64,000 bases of DNA from Blastococcus_B deserti (lineage in GTDB: Bacteria; Actinomycetota; Actinomycetes; Mycobacteriales; Geodermatophilaceae). The position numbers were made by a program, and so were the translations under genes. Shown one piece after another: positions 32,973-41,369 of the stretch. How positions within the stretch are numbered: the first letter of the stretch is position 1; each line of letters opens with the position of its first letter. The notes beneath the pieces are model-generated. The model made no database searches. It was given only the letters and a program-made list of their open reading frames with translations, and was not told where the DNA came from. The stretch covers positions 372,001 through 436,000 of the forward strand of contig NZ_JBHUHP010000030.1 in the NCBI RefSeq assembly GCF_042682525.1. Direction: 5' to 3'.

Positions 32973-34067
32973 GTGGAGCTGCCCGTCTGGTTCGAGATCG
33001 CGACGTTCGTGGGGCTCACCGTCCTGCTGCTCGCCGACCTGGCCCTTGTCGTCCGTCGTCCGCACGAGCCGTCGATGAAGGAAGCCAGTCTCTGGGTGGG
33101 CTTCTACGTCACGCTGGCGCTGCTGTTCGGCGTCCTGCTGCTGGCGTTCACCAACGGCCAGTACGCGACCGAGTTCTACGCGGGCTGGCTGACCGAGTAC
33201 AGCCTCTCGGTGGACAACCTGTTCGTCTTCGTGATCATCATGGCGCGCTTCCGGGTGCCCCGGTACCTCCAGCAGGAGGTGCTGATGATCGGCATCATCA
33301 TCGCGCTGGTCCTGCGCGGCCTGTTCATCCTCGCCGGCGCGGCGCTGATCTCCCGGTTCACCTGGGTCTTCTACATCTTCGGCGCGTTCCTGGTGTACAC
33401 CGCCATCAACCTCGTCCGGCACAAGGACGAGGAGGAGGAGTACGAGGAGAACGCCCTCATCCGCCGGATGCGGCGGGTGCTGCCGCTCACGCAGGACTAC
33501 CAGGGCAGCAAGATCCGGGTGAAGGAGAACGGCAAGCGCTTCTTCACCCCGCTCGTCATCGTCTTCATCGCCATCGGCACGACCGACCTGATCTTCGCGC
33601 TCGACAGCATCCCGGCGATCTTCGGTCTGACCCGCGAGCCGTTCATCGTCTTCACCGCGAACGTGTTCGCGCTGATGGGGCTGCGGCAGCTGTACTTCCT
33701 GCTCGGCGGCCTGCTCAAGCGGCTGGTCTACCTGTCGACGGGCCTCGCCGTGATCCTCGCCTTCATCGGCGTGAAGCTGGTCCTCGAGGCCCTGCACGAG
33801 AACACGCTGCCGTTCATCAACGGCGGTGAGCACATCGACGCCGTGCCCACGGTCCCGATCTGGCTGTCGCTCACGATCATCCTGGGCGTGCTCGTGATCG
33901 CCACCGTGGCGAGCCTGGTGAAGACCCGCGGCCAGTTCACCTCGGAGGAGCCGGTCATCGAGCCGGAGGAGGCCCGCGGCCTCGCCGGCCGCGGCCCGGA
34001 GGCGGCCGCCCAGGCCGAGGCGCGGATCAAGGAGCAGGTCGAAGCGGACGAGCGCAGCCGCCACTGA
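32973..34067 (+). CDS. TerC family integral membrane protein, second copy
   Basis: A 364-residue paralogue of the preceding gene with the same architecture and acidic motifs: 'GWLTEYSLSVDNLFVFV', 'TDLIFALDSIPAIFG' and 'LPFINGGEHI'. The N-terminus 'MELPVWFEIATFVGLTVLLL' is the usual family start. The charged C-terminal tail (~residues 320-364) is longer and more acidic than in copy one. It lacks an obvious riboswitch and has its own -10-like hexamer, so it may supply basal export while copy one responds to metal. Its end is followed by a strong hairpin. Confidence 0.9.
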   Translation: MELPVWFEIATFVGLTVLLLADLALVVRRPHEPSMKEASLWVGFYVTLALLFGVLLLAFTNGQYATEFYAGWLTEYSLSVDNLFVFVIIMARFRVPRYLQQEVLMIGIIIALVLRGLFILAGAALISRFTWVFYIFGAFLVYTAINLVRHKDEEEEYEENALIRRMRRVLPLTQDYQGSKIRVKENGKRFFTPLVIVFIAIGTTDLIFALDSIPAIFGLTREPFIVFTANVFALMGLRQLYFLLGGLLKRLVYLSTGLAVILAFIGVKLVLEALHENTLPFINGGEHIDAVPTVPIWLSLTIILGVLVIATVASLVKTRGQFTSEEPVIEPEEARGLAGRGPEAAAQAEARIKEQVEADERSRH

Positions 34068-34074
34068 GCCCGCC

Positions 34075-34108
34075 GCCGGCACGTCGGTCCGCTGACCGAC
34101 GTGCCGGC
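34075..34108 (+). terminator. 15-bp perfect stem-loop after the second terC
   Basis: GCCGGCACGTCGGTC (34075-34089), CGCT, GACCGACGTGCCGGC (34094-34108). It starts 8 nt after the stop codon and there is no T run. It ends 9 nt before the -10-like TACGTT of the next gene. Confidence 0.8.
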
Positions 34109-34117
34109 ACGCTCGGC

Positions 34118-34123
34118 TACGTT
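34118..34123 (+). promoter_or_regulatory. -10-like TACGTT, leaderless S9 peptidase start
   Basis: TACGTT ends 8 nt before ATG 34132. There is no Shine-Dalgarno sequence between them. Confidence 0.45.
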
Positions 34124-34131
34124 CGCCTGTC

Positions 34132-36213
34132 ATGCGGCCGCACGACCTCGCGCTCCTGCGCACGCCCGGGGCGCCCACCGTCTCCCCGGACGGCCGGATC
34201 GCCGTCGTCGCCGTCGCCCGTCCGGATGTGGAGGGCGACGCGTACCGCAGCCAGCTGTGGGCGGTGCCCACGGACGCCTCCGCGCCGGCGCGGCCGCTGA
34301 CGTCCGGGCACCGGGACTCCGCCCCCGTCTTCTCCCCGGACGGGCGGTGGCTGGCCTATCTCGGCGCCGAGCCCGGCGGCCGGCCGCAGGTGTGGCTGCT
34401 GCCCACCGCGGGTGGTGCGCCACGACGCCTCACCGACCACCACCTGGGGGCCGGCGCACCGGTCTGGTCGCCGGACTCCCGGCGGCTGGCCTACACGGTG
34501 CGGGTCCCGGAGCACGGTCGCTACGGAACGGTCGAGGGGGTCGGGCCCGAGGCCGAACCGCCGCGGCTGATCACCACGCTGCAGTACCGGCAGGACGACG
34601 TCGGCTTCCTGACCGACCGCCGGAGCCAGGTGTTCGTCCTCGACCTGCCCGAGGACTTCGCGGACGACAGCGCACCCCTGCCCCCGGCGCGCCAGGTCAC
34701 CACCGGCGACGCCGACTGCGCCGACGTGACCTGGCGGCCCGACGGCGCCGAGCTGGCCTTCGTGTCCGCCCGCCATCCGCGGGCCGACCGCGACCTGGTG
34801 CGGGACGTCTACGCCGTCCGGCCCGACGGGACCGGCCTGCGGAGGGTGACCGCTTCCCGTGGGGACTGCGCCGTGCCCGCCTACGACCCCACCGGTCGGC
34901 TGATCTACGTGACCGCCGTTCCCGACCTGGGCCCTGACGGGCTCGACTTCGTCGCGCGGCAGGCGGTGCCGTGCCGGGTCGACGCCGACGGCGGGGTCCT
35001 GGTGCCGCTGCTGGACCCGGAGCTGGAGCATCGCGGCGACGAGACGCCGGCGACGGTGCTCGTGGACGGGGCGGTGCTCGTCGGACTGCAGCGCCGCGGC
35101 GCGGTGGAGCTGGTGCGGGTGCCGCTGGACGGCGCCGCCCCGGAGGCCCTGGTCGACGGCCCCTTCACGGTGCGCAGCTTCGCCGCCGCCGGTGGCGTCG
35201 TGGTCGCGGTGGTCGCGCACGACCGGTCGGCCGGGGAGCTCATCGCGATCACGTCCGGCCGCCGCCGGCTGCTGACCGCGTTCGGCCGGCGGCTGGGCGA
35301 GACCGGTCGGGTGCACCGCGTGCGGGAGCGGACCGCGACCGCCCCCGACGGGTACCCGGTGCACGGCTGGGTCACCGTCCCGCCCGGGCCCGGCCCGCAC
35401 CCGGTCCTCCTGACCATCCACGGCGGCCCCTTCACCCAGTACGGCTGGAGCCTGTTCGACGAGACGCAGGTCTACGTCTCCGCCGGCTACGCGGTCGTGC
35501 AGTGCAACCCCCGGGGCTCGTCGGGGTACGGCGCGGCGCACGGGCGGGCCATCCGCGGCGGATGGGGCGAGCTGGACGCCGCCGACGTGCTCGCCTTCCT
35601 GGACGCCGCGCTGGAGGAATCCGAGCTGGACGCCGACCGCGTCGGCATCATGGGCGGTTCCTACGGCGGCTACCTGACGACGCTGCTGATCAGCCGCACG
35701 CCCCGCTTCGCCGCAGCGATCAGCGAGCGCGCCTTTCTCGACCCGGTCAGCTTCGTCGGGTCGTCCGACATCGGCTGGGCCTTCCCCGACCAGTACCTCG
35801 GCACCGACCCCGCCCGCGTGGCCGCGCAGAGCGCGATGGCCTCCGCCGGCGCCATCACCACCCCGACCCTCGTCATCCACTCCGAGGAGGACTGGCGCTG
35901 TCCCGTCGAGCAGGGCGCCCGCCTGTACGTGGAGCTGAAGCGGCGCGGCGTCCCGTCGGAGCTGCTGCTCTTCCCCGGGGAGGGGCACGAGCTGTCGCGG
36001 TCGGGACGGCCCCGTCACCGCCTCGCCCGGTTCGAGCACATCCTCCGGTGGTGGGCACGGTGGCTGCCGAGCGCGCAGAACCCGGGACCGGCGGCGGAGC
36101 TGGTCGAGGGGCCGCCGGTCCCGGGGACCGGTGAGGACGACGCCGGTACGACGGCCGCGGAGCCCGATGCCCAGCCGCTCACCGTGCGCGCCACCCGGGT
36201 CGACTCGCGCTAG
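34132..36213 (+). CDS. S9 family prolyl oligopeptidase-like serine peptidase
   Basis: A 693-residue acylaminoacyl-peptidase-like enzyme. Residues ~1-390 form a WD40/TolB-like propeller with repeated 'SPDGRWLAYLG' and 'WSPDSRRLAYTV' blades. Residues ~410-650 are the alpha/beta hydrolase domain with 'LLTIHGGPFTQYGW', nucleophile S510 in 'GGSYGGYLT', D587 in 'SEEDWRCPVE' and H619 in 'GEGHELS'. The last ~40 residues are a variable acidic tail. There is no signal peptide, so it is probably a cytoplasmic oligopeptidase. It is bounded upstream by a terminator hairpin and downstream by an unrelated operon. Confidence 0.93.
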   Translation: MRPHDLALLRTPGAPTVSPDGRIAVVAVARPDVEGDAYRSQLWAVPTDASAPARPLTSGHRDSAPVFSPDGRWLAYLGAEPGGRPQVWLLPTAGGAPRRLTDHHLGAGAPVWSPDSRRLAYTVRVPEHGRYGTVEGVGPEAEPPRLITTLQYRQDDVGFLTDRRSQVFVLDLPEDFADDSAPLPPARQVTTGDADCADVTWRPDGAELAFVSARHPRADRDLVRDVYAVRPDGTGLRRVTASRGDCAVPAYDPTGRLIYVTAVPDLGPDGLDFVARQAVPCRVDADGGVLVPLLDPELEHRGDETPATVLVDGAVLVGLQRRGAVELVRVPLDGAAPEALVDGPFTVRSFAAAGGVVVAVVAHDRSAGELIAITSGRRRLLTAFGRRLGETGRVHRVRERTATAPDGYPVHGWVTVPPGPGPHPVLLTIHGGPFTQYGWSLFDETQVYVSAGYAVVQCNPRGSSGYGAAHGRAIRGGWGELDAADVLAFLDAALEESELDADRVGIMGGSYGGYLTTLLISRTPRFAAAISERAFLDPVSFVGSSDIGWAFPDQYLGTDPARVAAQSAMASAGAITTPTLVIHSEEDWRCPVEQGARLYVELKRRGVPSELLLFPGEGHELSRSGRPRHRLARFEHILRWWARWLPSAQNPGPAAELVEGPPVPGTGEDDAGTTAAEPDAQPLTVRATRVDSR

Positions 36214-36255
36214 CGTCGCACTGCCGCGTTCCCCGTCGCCGGAGGAGGCCTCGCC

Positions 36256-37470
36256 GTGGTGCAGCGCCGGATGCCCCGCTGGTCGGAGGTGCGGGAGGTC
36301 GTCCGGCCGCGTCCGCTGGTCGGGAACGCGACGGAGCGGCGGCTGGCCGCGGCCGTGACCGTCGAGGACCTGCGGGAGCTCGCGCGGCGTCGCGTGCCAC
36401 GGGCGGTCTTCGACTACACCGACGGCGCGGCGGGGGCGGAGATCAGCCTCCGCCGCTCCCGCGAGGCGTTCGAGCGCGTGGAGTTCTGCCCCAGCGTGCT
36501 GCGGGACGTGTCGTCCGTCGATCCGTCCACCACCGTGCTCGGCGCACCGGCGGCGCTGCCGCTGGCGTTCGCGCCGACCGGGTTCACCCGGCTCATGCAC
36601 ACCGAGGGCGAGACCGCGGTCGCGCGCGTCGCCGAGCGCGCCGGCATCCCCTACGCCCTGTCGACGATGGGCACGACCTCTCTGGAGGAGGTCGCGGCGG
36701 CAGCCCCCGGCTCCCGCCGGTGGTTCCAGCTGTACCTGTGGCGGGACCGCGAGGCCAGCGCGGCGCTCGTCGACCGCGCCCGGGCGGCCGGCTACGAGGC
36801 GCTGGTCCTGACCGTCGACACCCCGGTCGCCGGACCCCGGCTGCGCGACGTGCGCAACGGGTTCACCATCCCGCCGTCGCTGACGCTGCGGACCATGGCC
36901 AACGCGGCCGTGCATCCGCGCTGGTGGGTCGACCTGCTCACGACCGAGCCGCTGGAGTTCGCGTCGCTGCGGTCGTGGGGCGGGACCGTTGCCGAGCTGG
37001 TCGACCGGGTGTTCGAGCCGGCCGCCACCCTCGCCGACGTCCGGGCCCTGCGGGAGACCTGGGCCGGGCCGCTCGTCGTGAAGGGCGTGCAGGGAGCCGA
37101 CGACGCGCGGGCCGTGGTCGACGCCGGCGCCGACGCGGTCATCGTGTCCAACCACGGCGGCCGGCAGCTCGACCGCGCGCCCACGCCGCTCGAGCAGCTG
37201 CCGGCGGTCGTGCAGGCGGTCGGCGACCGCGCCGAGGTCTACATCGACGGCGCGATCATGGACGGCGCCGACGTCGTCGCGGCCGTCGCGCTGGGCGCCC
37301 GCGCCGCCCTCGTGGGCCGGGCCTACCTGTACGGCCTCATGGCCGGGGGCCAGCGCGGGGTGCAGCGCGTCGCCGACATGTTCGCCCGCGACGTGGTGAA
37401 CACCTTGCAGCTGCTGGGCGTCACGTCGATCGCGGAGCTCACGCCCGACCGGGTGCGTCTCCGCTCGTGA
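36256..37470 (+). CDS. FMN-dependent alpha-hydroxy-acid oxidase/dehydrogenase
   Basis: A 404-residue LldD/glycolate-oxidase family flavoprotein. Landmarks are 'VFDYTDGAAGAEISLRRS', 'PLAFAPTGFTRLMHTEGE', 'YALSTMGTTSLEEVAAAA', 'WFQLYLWRDRE', 'TVDTPVAGPRLRDVRNGF', active-site 'VSNHGGRQLDRAPTP' with the catalytic His, and FMN-phosphate 'YIDGAIMDGADVVAAVALGA'. It oxidises L-2-hydroxy acids such as lactate, or mandelate-like compounds, to 2-oxo acids. GTG 36256 lies 8 nt after GGAGGAGG. It begins a run of three same-strand catabolic-looking genes with an amidohydrolase and an SDR. Confidence 0.9.
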   Translation: MVQRRMPRWSEVREVVRPRPLVGNATERRLAAAVTVEDLRELARRRVPRAVFDYTDGAAGAEISLRRSREAFERVEFCPSVLRDVSSVDPSTTVLGAPAALPLAFAPTGFTRLMHTEGETAVARVAERAGIPYALSTMGTTSLEEVAAAAPGSRRWFQLYLWRDREASAALVDRARAAGYEALVLTVDTPVAGPRLRDVRNGFTIPPSLTLRTMANAAVHPRWWVDLLTTEPLEFASLRSWGGTVAELVDRVFEPAATLADVRALRETWAGPLVVKGVQGADDARAVVDAGADAVIVSNHGGRQLDRAPTPLEQLPAVVQAVGDRAEVYIDGAIMDGADVVAAVALGARAALVGRAYLYGLMAGGQRGVQRVADMFARDVVNTLQLLGVTSIAELTPDRVRLRS

Positions 37471-37516
37471 CCGTCGGGGCGTCCGGCCAGGTGTTGCCCC
37501 CGGACCTGCGGGTTCC

Positions 37517-37522
37517 TAGGGT
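37517..37522 (+). promoter_or_regulatory. -10-like TAGGGT ahead of the third amidohydrolase gene
   Basis: TAGGGT ends 5 nt before ATG 37528, suggesting a leaderless internal promoter within the three-gene run. Confidence 0.4.
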
Positions 37523-37527
37523 GCGGC

Positions 37528-38541
37528 ATGGACGTCGTCGAGGTGGTCCCGTCGTTCGAGGAGTACGCGTTCACCTTCGGTGGGGTGGCGCCGTTGCGGC
37601 GGGTCAGGCCGGGTACCGCGCTGCGCCTGTGGTCCGACGACGCCTTCTGCGGCGCACTCCGCTCGGCCAAGGACCTTTCCAGCGAGAAGGTCGACCTGCG
37701 CTTCGTCAATCCGCAGACCGGACCGTTCTTCGTCGAGGGCGCCGAGCCCGGCGACACCCTGGCGCTGCACTTCGTGGCGGTCGAACCGGCCCGCGACTGG
37801 GGGGCTTCCGCGGCCATCCCGTTCTTCGGCGGGCTGACCAGTACCGACCGCGTCGCCACCCTCCAGGACGCGCTGCCGGACACGACGTGGATCTACGAGC
37901 TGGACCGGGCGCGCAACACGGTGACCTTCGTGGCCCAGCACAGCGACCTCAGCGTCGAGCTGCCCGTGGAACCCATGCTCGGCACGGTCGGCGTGGCCCC
38001 GGCCGGGGCAGAAGTGCGCAGCTCGCTGGTGCCCGACCGCTTCGGCGGCAACATGGACACTCCGCAGATGCGGGCGGGCTCCACCTGTTTCCTGCGGGTG
38101 AACGTCGAGGGCGCCCTGTTCTCCATCGGTGACGGGCACTACCGGCAGGGTGAGGGCGAGGCCTGCGGTACCGCCGTCGAGGGCGCGATGTCCACCACGT
38201 TGATCGTGGAGCTGATCAAGGGCGGGGCGCCGGAAGCGCTCCCGGCATGGCCGCGGATCGAGGACGACACCCACTGGATGACCGTGGGGTCCAGCCGCCC
38301 GCTCGAGGACGCCTGGCGGATCGCAGCGGTGGAGCTCGTGCGGTGGTTCGGCGAGCTCTACGGGCTGCACCCCATGGACGCCTACCAGCTGCTCTCGCAG
38401 ATCAGCGAGGCGCCGATCGCGAACGTGGTCGACGCCAACTACAGCGCGGTGGTGAAGGCCCGCAAGGAGCTGCTCCCACCCGCCCTCGCGTACGACGGCG
38501 TGCACGACGACCTGCGCCGCCGCGCGGCGACGCTGCTCTGA
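37528..38541 (+). CDS. Acetamidase/formamidase family protein (short, third copy)
   Basis: A 337-residue FmdA/AmdA-family hydrolase of the shorter branch (about 300-340 residues, versus ~420 for the two copies in the amide cluster). Shared elements are 'FVEGAEPGDTLALHF', 'TVGVAPAGAEVRSSLVPDRF', 'GGNMDTPQMRAGSTCFLRV', 'FSIGDGHYRQGEGEACGTAV' and 'IANVVDANYSAV'. The metal and substrate residues cannot be assigned by eye. It sits between an alpha-hydroxy-acid oxidase and an SDR, so its amide substrate may be a pathway intermediate rather than formamide. Confidence 0.85.
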   Translation: MDVVEVVPSFEEYAFTFGGVAPLRRVRPGTALRLWSDDAFCGALRSAKDLSSEKVDLRFVNPQTGPFFVEGAEPGDTLALHFVAVEPARDWGASAAIPFFGGLTSTDRVATLQDALPDTTWIYELDRARNTVTFVAQHSDLSVELPVEPMLGTVGVAPAGAEVRSSLVPDRFGGNMDTPQMRAGSTCFLRVNVEGALFSIGDGHYRQGEGEACGTAVEGAMSTTLIVELIKGGAPEALPAWPRIEDDTHWMTVGSSRPLEDAWRIAAVELVRWFGELYGLHPMDAYQLLSQISEAPIANVVDANYSAVVKARKELLPPALAYDGVHDDLRRRAATLL

Positions 38542-38566
38542 CCCCCAGACCCCGGAGGACACCGTC

Positions 38567-39331
38567 ATGGACCTGCAGCTCAGCGGAGCCCGCGTGCTCG
38601 TCACCGGCGGCACCCGGGGCATCGGCCGGGCGATCGTCGAGGCGTTCGTCGACGAGGGCGCCGTCGTGGAGTTCTGCGCCCGGGACGCTGGGGAGATCGA
38701 GGCCACCGAGAAGGCCGTGGCCGACCGGGGGAGCGGGCGGGCCACCGGTGTCCAGGTGGACGTCGCCGACGGCCCTTCCTTGATCAGCTGGGTCGAGGCG
38801 GCGGCCGGGCGCTTGGGCGGGCTCGACGCCGTCGTCGCCAACGTCAGCGCGCTCGCCGTGCCGGACACCGAGGAGAACTGGCAGCTCTCCTTCGAGGTGG
38901 ACCTGATGCACACGGTCCGCCTGGCGAAGGCCTCGCTGCCCTACCTGGAGGCCAGCGGCAGGGGCTCGATCGTCGCGCTGTCCAGCGTCACCGGCCGCGA
39001 GGCCGACTTCGCCTCCGGTCCGTACGGGACGATGAAGACAGCGATCGTCGGCTACATCGGTGGGCTGGCGTTCCAGCTGGCCGGCCGCGGTGTGCGGGCG
39101 AACACCGTGTCGCCGGGCAACACGTTCTTCACGGGCGGCATCTGGGACGGCATCAAGCAGGGCGATCCCGACCTCTACGCCGATTCCCTCGCCCTCAACC
39201 CGACCGGCCGCATGGGCCTTCCCGAGGAGATGGCGAAGGCCGTGGTCTTCCTGTCCAGCCCGGTCTCGAGCTTCACGTCGGGGACCAACCTGGTGATCGA
39301 CGGCGCCCTGACCCGCGGCATCCAACTCTGA
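38567..39331 (+). CDS. SDR family NAD(P)-dependent oxidoreductase
   Basis: A 254-residue classical short-chain dehydrogenase. The Rossmann motif is 'VTGGTRGIGRAIVEAF', with 'DAVVANVSAL', catalytic Ser near 'IVALSSVTGRE', Tyr-Lys in 'YGTMKTA', and 'VSPGNTFFTGG'. 'LVIDGALTRGIQL' is the usual end. The sequence 'NVS' replaces the common 'NNAG', seen in a subset of SDRs. ATG 38567 follows GGAGGA. It is 25 bp behind the amidohydrolase gene and probably cotranscribed with it. The substrate is unknown. Confidence 0.9.
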   Translation: MDLQLSGARVLVTGGTRGIGRAIVEAFVDEGAVVEFCARDAGEIEATEKAVADRGSGRATGVQVDVADGPSLISWVEAAAGRLGGLDAVVANVSALAVPDTEENWQLSFEVDLMHTVRLAKASLPYLEASGRGSIVALSSVTGREADFASGPYGTMKTAIVGYIGGLAFQLAGRGVRANTVSPGNTFFTGGIWDGIKQGDPDLYADSLALNPTGRMGLPEEMAKAVVFLSSPVSSFTSGTNLVIDGALTRGIQL

Positions 39332-39355
39332 TCCGCAGACAGCACGACGAAGCTC

Positions 39356-39361
39356 TAGCGT
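39356..39361 (+). promoter_or_regulatory. -10-like TAGCGT, leaderless start of a small acidic gene
   Basis: TAGCGT ends 6 nt before ATG 39368, with no ribosome site between them. Confidence 0.4.
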
Positions 39362-39367
39362 GCGCTC

Positions 39368-39649
39368 ATGGCACTCATCTATCCCGTCCAGGCCGACGCA
39401 CCCGACCCCGACGAGGACGCCGAACCGATGTTCGCCGAGCTCGCCGCGGATCTCTCCGACCAGTGGCTGGTGGAGGTCGCCGTCGGCGAGGACGGCGACG
39501 ACGGGTGCTTCGGCCCGTTGACGGCACGGGCCGCCTGGGACCTGGCGGTCGGCGTCGACGAGCGCCGGCCGGAGTGGATGGTCTCGGTGGTCCCCCTCTA
39601 CCAGCCGGGGACCGTGGAGGAGGTCGTGGAGCTCTTCGACGAGGAGTAG
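39368..39649 (+). CDS. Small acidic protein of unknown function
   Basis: A 93-residue, strongly acidic protein beginning 'MALIYPVQADAPDPDEDAEP' and ending 'VVELFDEE'. The middle 'DQWLVEVAVGEDGDDGCFGP' suggests a small alpha/beta fold. There is no signal peptide, membrane helix or zinc motif. Codon third positions are almost all G/C, as in neighbouring genes, which supports it being real. It stands alone after the SDR gene with its own leaderless promoter-like hexamer. Family not recognised. Confidence 0.65.
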   Translation: MALIYPVQADAPDPDEDAEPMFAELAADLSDQWLVEVAVGEDGDDGCFGPLTARAAWDLAVGVDERRPEWMVSVVPLYQPGTVEEVVELFDEE

Positions 39650-39775
39650 CGCGCGGCTCCTGCCGCGGTACGGCTGGCGGCGTACCGCTCACCGATGGGC
39701 ACCTCGACTCGAACCTGCGGGTTGCGCGAGTCGACGACGTCCCTCGCTGGGCGCCGCAGGTGTCCCGGTCGGCCG

Positions 39776-39949
39776 CTACCCGGGGGCGACTTCGGTGCCG
39801 ACGGCGCCGGGCGGGTCGGCCTCGTCGTCGGCGGGGGGTGCGGTCGGGGCCTCGTCCTCGTCCGCCGTCAGGTCGACGGCCTCGTCGAAGTCCTGCAGCG
39901 CGTCGTCGGGCGCCAAGAAGGCGTCATCCGGGCCGGTCATGCCCGACAT
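39776..39949 (-). CDS. Small acidic hypothetical protein
   Basis: A possible 57-residue protein, 'MSGMTGPDDAFLAPDDALQD' then a run rich in Asp, Glu, Ala and Pro, ending 'GTEVAPG'. Composition is typical of disordered acidic actinobacterial proteins, and the frame avoids the arginine-rich look of shadow frames. No clear ribosome site precedes either Met (39949 or 39940). No family recognised. It could be chance. Confidence 0.4.
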   Translation of the reverse strand: MSGMTGPDDAFLAPDDALQDFDEAVDLTADEDEAPTAPPADDEADPPGAVGTEVAPG

Positions 39950-40370
39950 CCTGGTGCCGGGGCGCCGGACCGGGAAGTGCCTGTGGCCCCCCTTCCTCCA
40001 TCTCCGGACGAGTGGCGGCAGGGAACGCGCCGGCCACGGGACGACGTCGGCGACGACAAGGCCCGCGGTGACCCTGGAGCCGCCTTCATGGTCACCAGCC
40101 GGGCCCGCCGCTCGGCGAGGTGGGCGCTCGGCGAGTACGAGGTCGAGGAGTACGGCAGCTACCACTGGACCATGTGGGCGTGGACGGGCGCCGGCGTCCC
40201 GTCGATCCCGCGCCAGGAGGTTCCGGCCGGCCCCATGGCCTGACCGGTTCCGGTTCGGATTCGTGTCGAGGTCGGGGTCGGGTGACCCCGACCCCGGTGA
40301 CACGGTCGGATCTGCGGCAGGCCGGTTTCGTCTGCCGACCAGGGACAGCGCGCTCGCGCCCGTTCGGCCG
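39950..40370. other. Stretch of uncertain content with a short plus-strand frame and an MBL-like tail fragment
   Basis: No convincing gene. On the plus strand 40088-40243 reads 'MVTSRARRSARWALGEYEVE' through 'YHWTMWAWTG', with good codon bias but no family or ribosome site. On the minus strand bases ~40088-40125 match the last ~13 codons of the nearby MBL-hydrolase gene, with small deletions. A hairpin GGTCGGGGTC-GGGT-GACCCCGACC lies at 40270-40293. It includes part of a 17-bp sequence (GTGTCACCGGGGTCGGG on the minus strand) that recurs at 43615-43631. Confidence 0.4.
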
Positions 40371-40475
40371 CTACCAACCCCGCGCCCGCCACTCGGCGAG
40401 GTGCAGGCGCTCGGCGCCGATGGTGGTGTCCTTGCCGTGCCCGGCGTACACCCACGTCTCGTCCGGGAGCGTGCC
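40371..40475 (-). pseudogene. C-terminal fragment of an MBL-fold hydrolase gene
   Basis: About 34 codons, 'TLPDETWVYAGHGKDTTIGA' followed by 'ERLHLAEWRARGW', nearly identical to the end of the intact MBL-hydrolase gene at 41370-42056 ('ALPDEAWVYPGHGKDTTIGA'). The similarity stops abruptly upstream, where GC content drops. It is a truncated duplicate with no metal-binding HxHxDH motif. Confidence 0.75.
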
Positions 40476-40772
40476 CGGACAGGCGCGCCACGAAGCGCCG
40501 TGCGGGCCGGTCTTCGGAGTTCGACGGCGACCGGTGACTGTGCTGGAATCTCTTTCTCGTCGCGCCTTGTGAGAATAATGGCACCGCGCTTGCGCATGCT
40601 GCTGTCGTTGCGCTTCTCGGGGTCGAGACATTTTCCTGCGTGCTTCGCGGGTTGCGCCATCAGTAGGTCGATCTGGGGAGTGGTGCACCGTGGTGGCGTG
40701 CGACGTTGACGAGGTGTCCCACCGGGTGCAACGCTGCGTTCGACAGCGAGTCCTCTTCCGCTGGAGGGCGCC

Positions 40773-41210
40773 GTGTTCCGGTATCAGACGACGATCGATG
40801 TCAATGCCACGTCTGCGAAGACCATGTCCTACCTTTGCGACGTCGAGCGGCAGCCTGAGTGGCAGCCGGACATCCGTTCATGCAGCTGGGACGCAGCGGG
40901 CCCCACTGAGGTCGGGAAGACGGCACGCCAGGTGCTGCGCCTCCTCGGCAGGGAGCGCGAAGCCACGCTCACCGTGGATGCGCATGAGCCGGAACGGCGG
41001 ATTCGCTTCACGAAAGTGATCCCCTTCCCCATCCGGTTCGGCTGGCGTCTGGAACCAATCGGAGAGGCGAGCACCCGCATTTTCTACGAGGTTGAAGCTG
41101 AGCCAAGGGGCACCTTTCGGCTCCTCTCGCCACTGATTGCGCCCGGTGTTCGCAGGACCATGGAGAAAGAGATCCGGATCATCAAGGATCGGGTGGAATC
41201 GCTGCCGTAG
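40773..41210 (+). CDS. SRPBCC (START/polyketide cyclase-like) family protein
   Basis: A 145-residue helix-grip protein beginning 'MFRYQTTIDVNATSAKTMSY' (strand, then helix), with 'RQPEWQPDIRSC', a central beta-sheet and a long C-terminal helix 'IAPGVRRTMEKEIRIIKDRV'. It fits the SRPBCC superfamily that binds hydrophobic ligands. GTG 40773 has GGAGG 6 nt upstream. Codon use is noticeably less GC-biased than in neighbours (for example AAA, ATT, TTC and TCG mixtures), suggesting more recent arrival. It lies between the MBL fragment and the intact MBL gene. Ligand unknown. Confidence 0.78.
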   Translation: MFRYQTTIDVNATSAKTMSYLCDVERQPEWQPDIRSCSWDAAGPTEVGKTARQVLRLLGREREATLTVDAHEPERRIRFTKVIPFPIRFGWRLEPIGEASTRIFYEVEAEPRGTFRLLSPLIAPGVRRTMEKEIRIIKDRVESLP

Positions 41211-41369
41211 CCAGCGAGAGGGCGAAGTCCGCCCCCAGCGGTCTCGCGTTCGTTCGCATCATCCGTGAGCCGAATGGCAACCGCGCGCAAACGTTGTCGT
41301 AGTCGACTCGCTCTGCGCCATAGGGACTGGGGGCGCTGAGTCGAGATGTCCATGAAGCCGTCTCCAGGG

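Noticed and set aside
34117..37155. A 1012-codon minus-strand open frame across the S9 peptidase and oxidase genes
   Set aside because: Antisense shadow of well-supported genes in high-GC DNA. Composition is His/Arg/Gly/Pro-rich with no domain.
39690..39760. tRNA-like TCGAACC and GGTTGCGCGAGTC segment
   Set aside because: A GACTCGAACC-like motif is present, but no acceptor or anticodon stems could be paired around it.
40371..40688. Minus-strand 105-codon frame ending in the MBL tail as a full gene
   Set aside because: Only the last ~34 codons match the MBL family. The rest has no similarity or start signal, so it was called a fragment.
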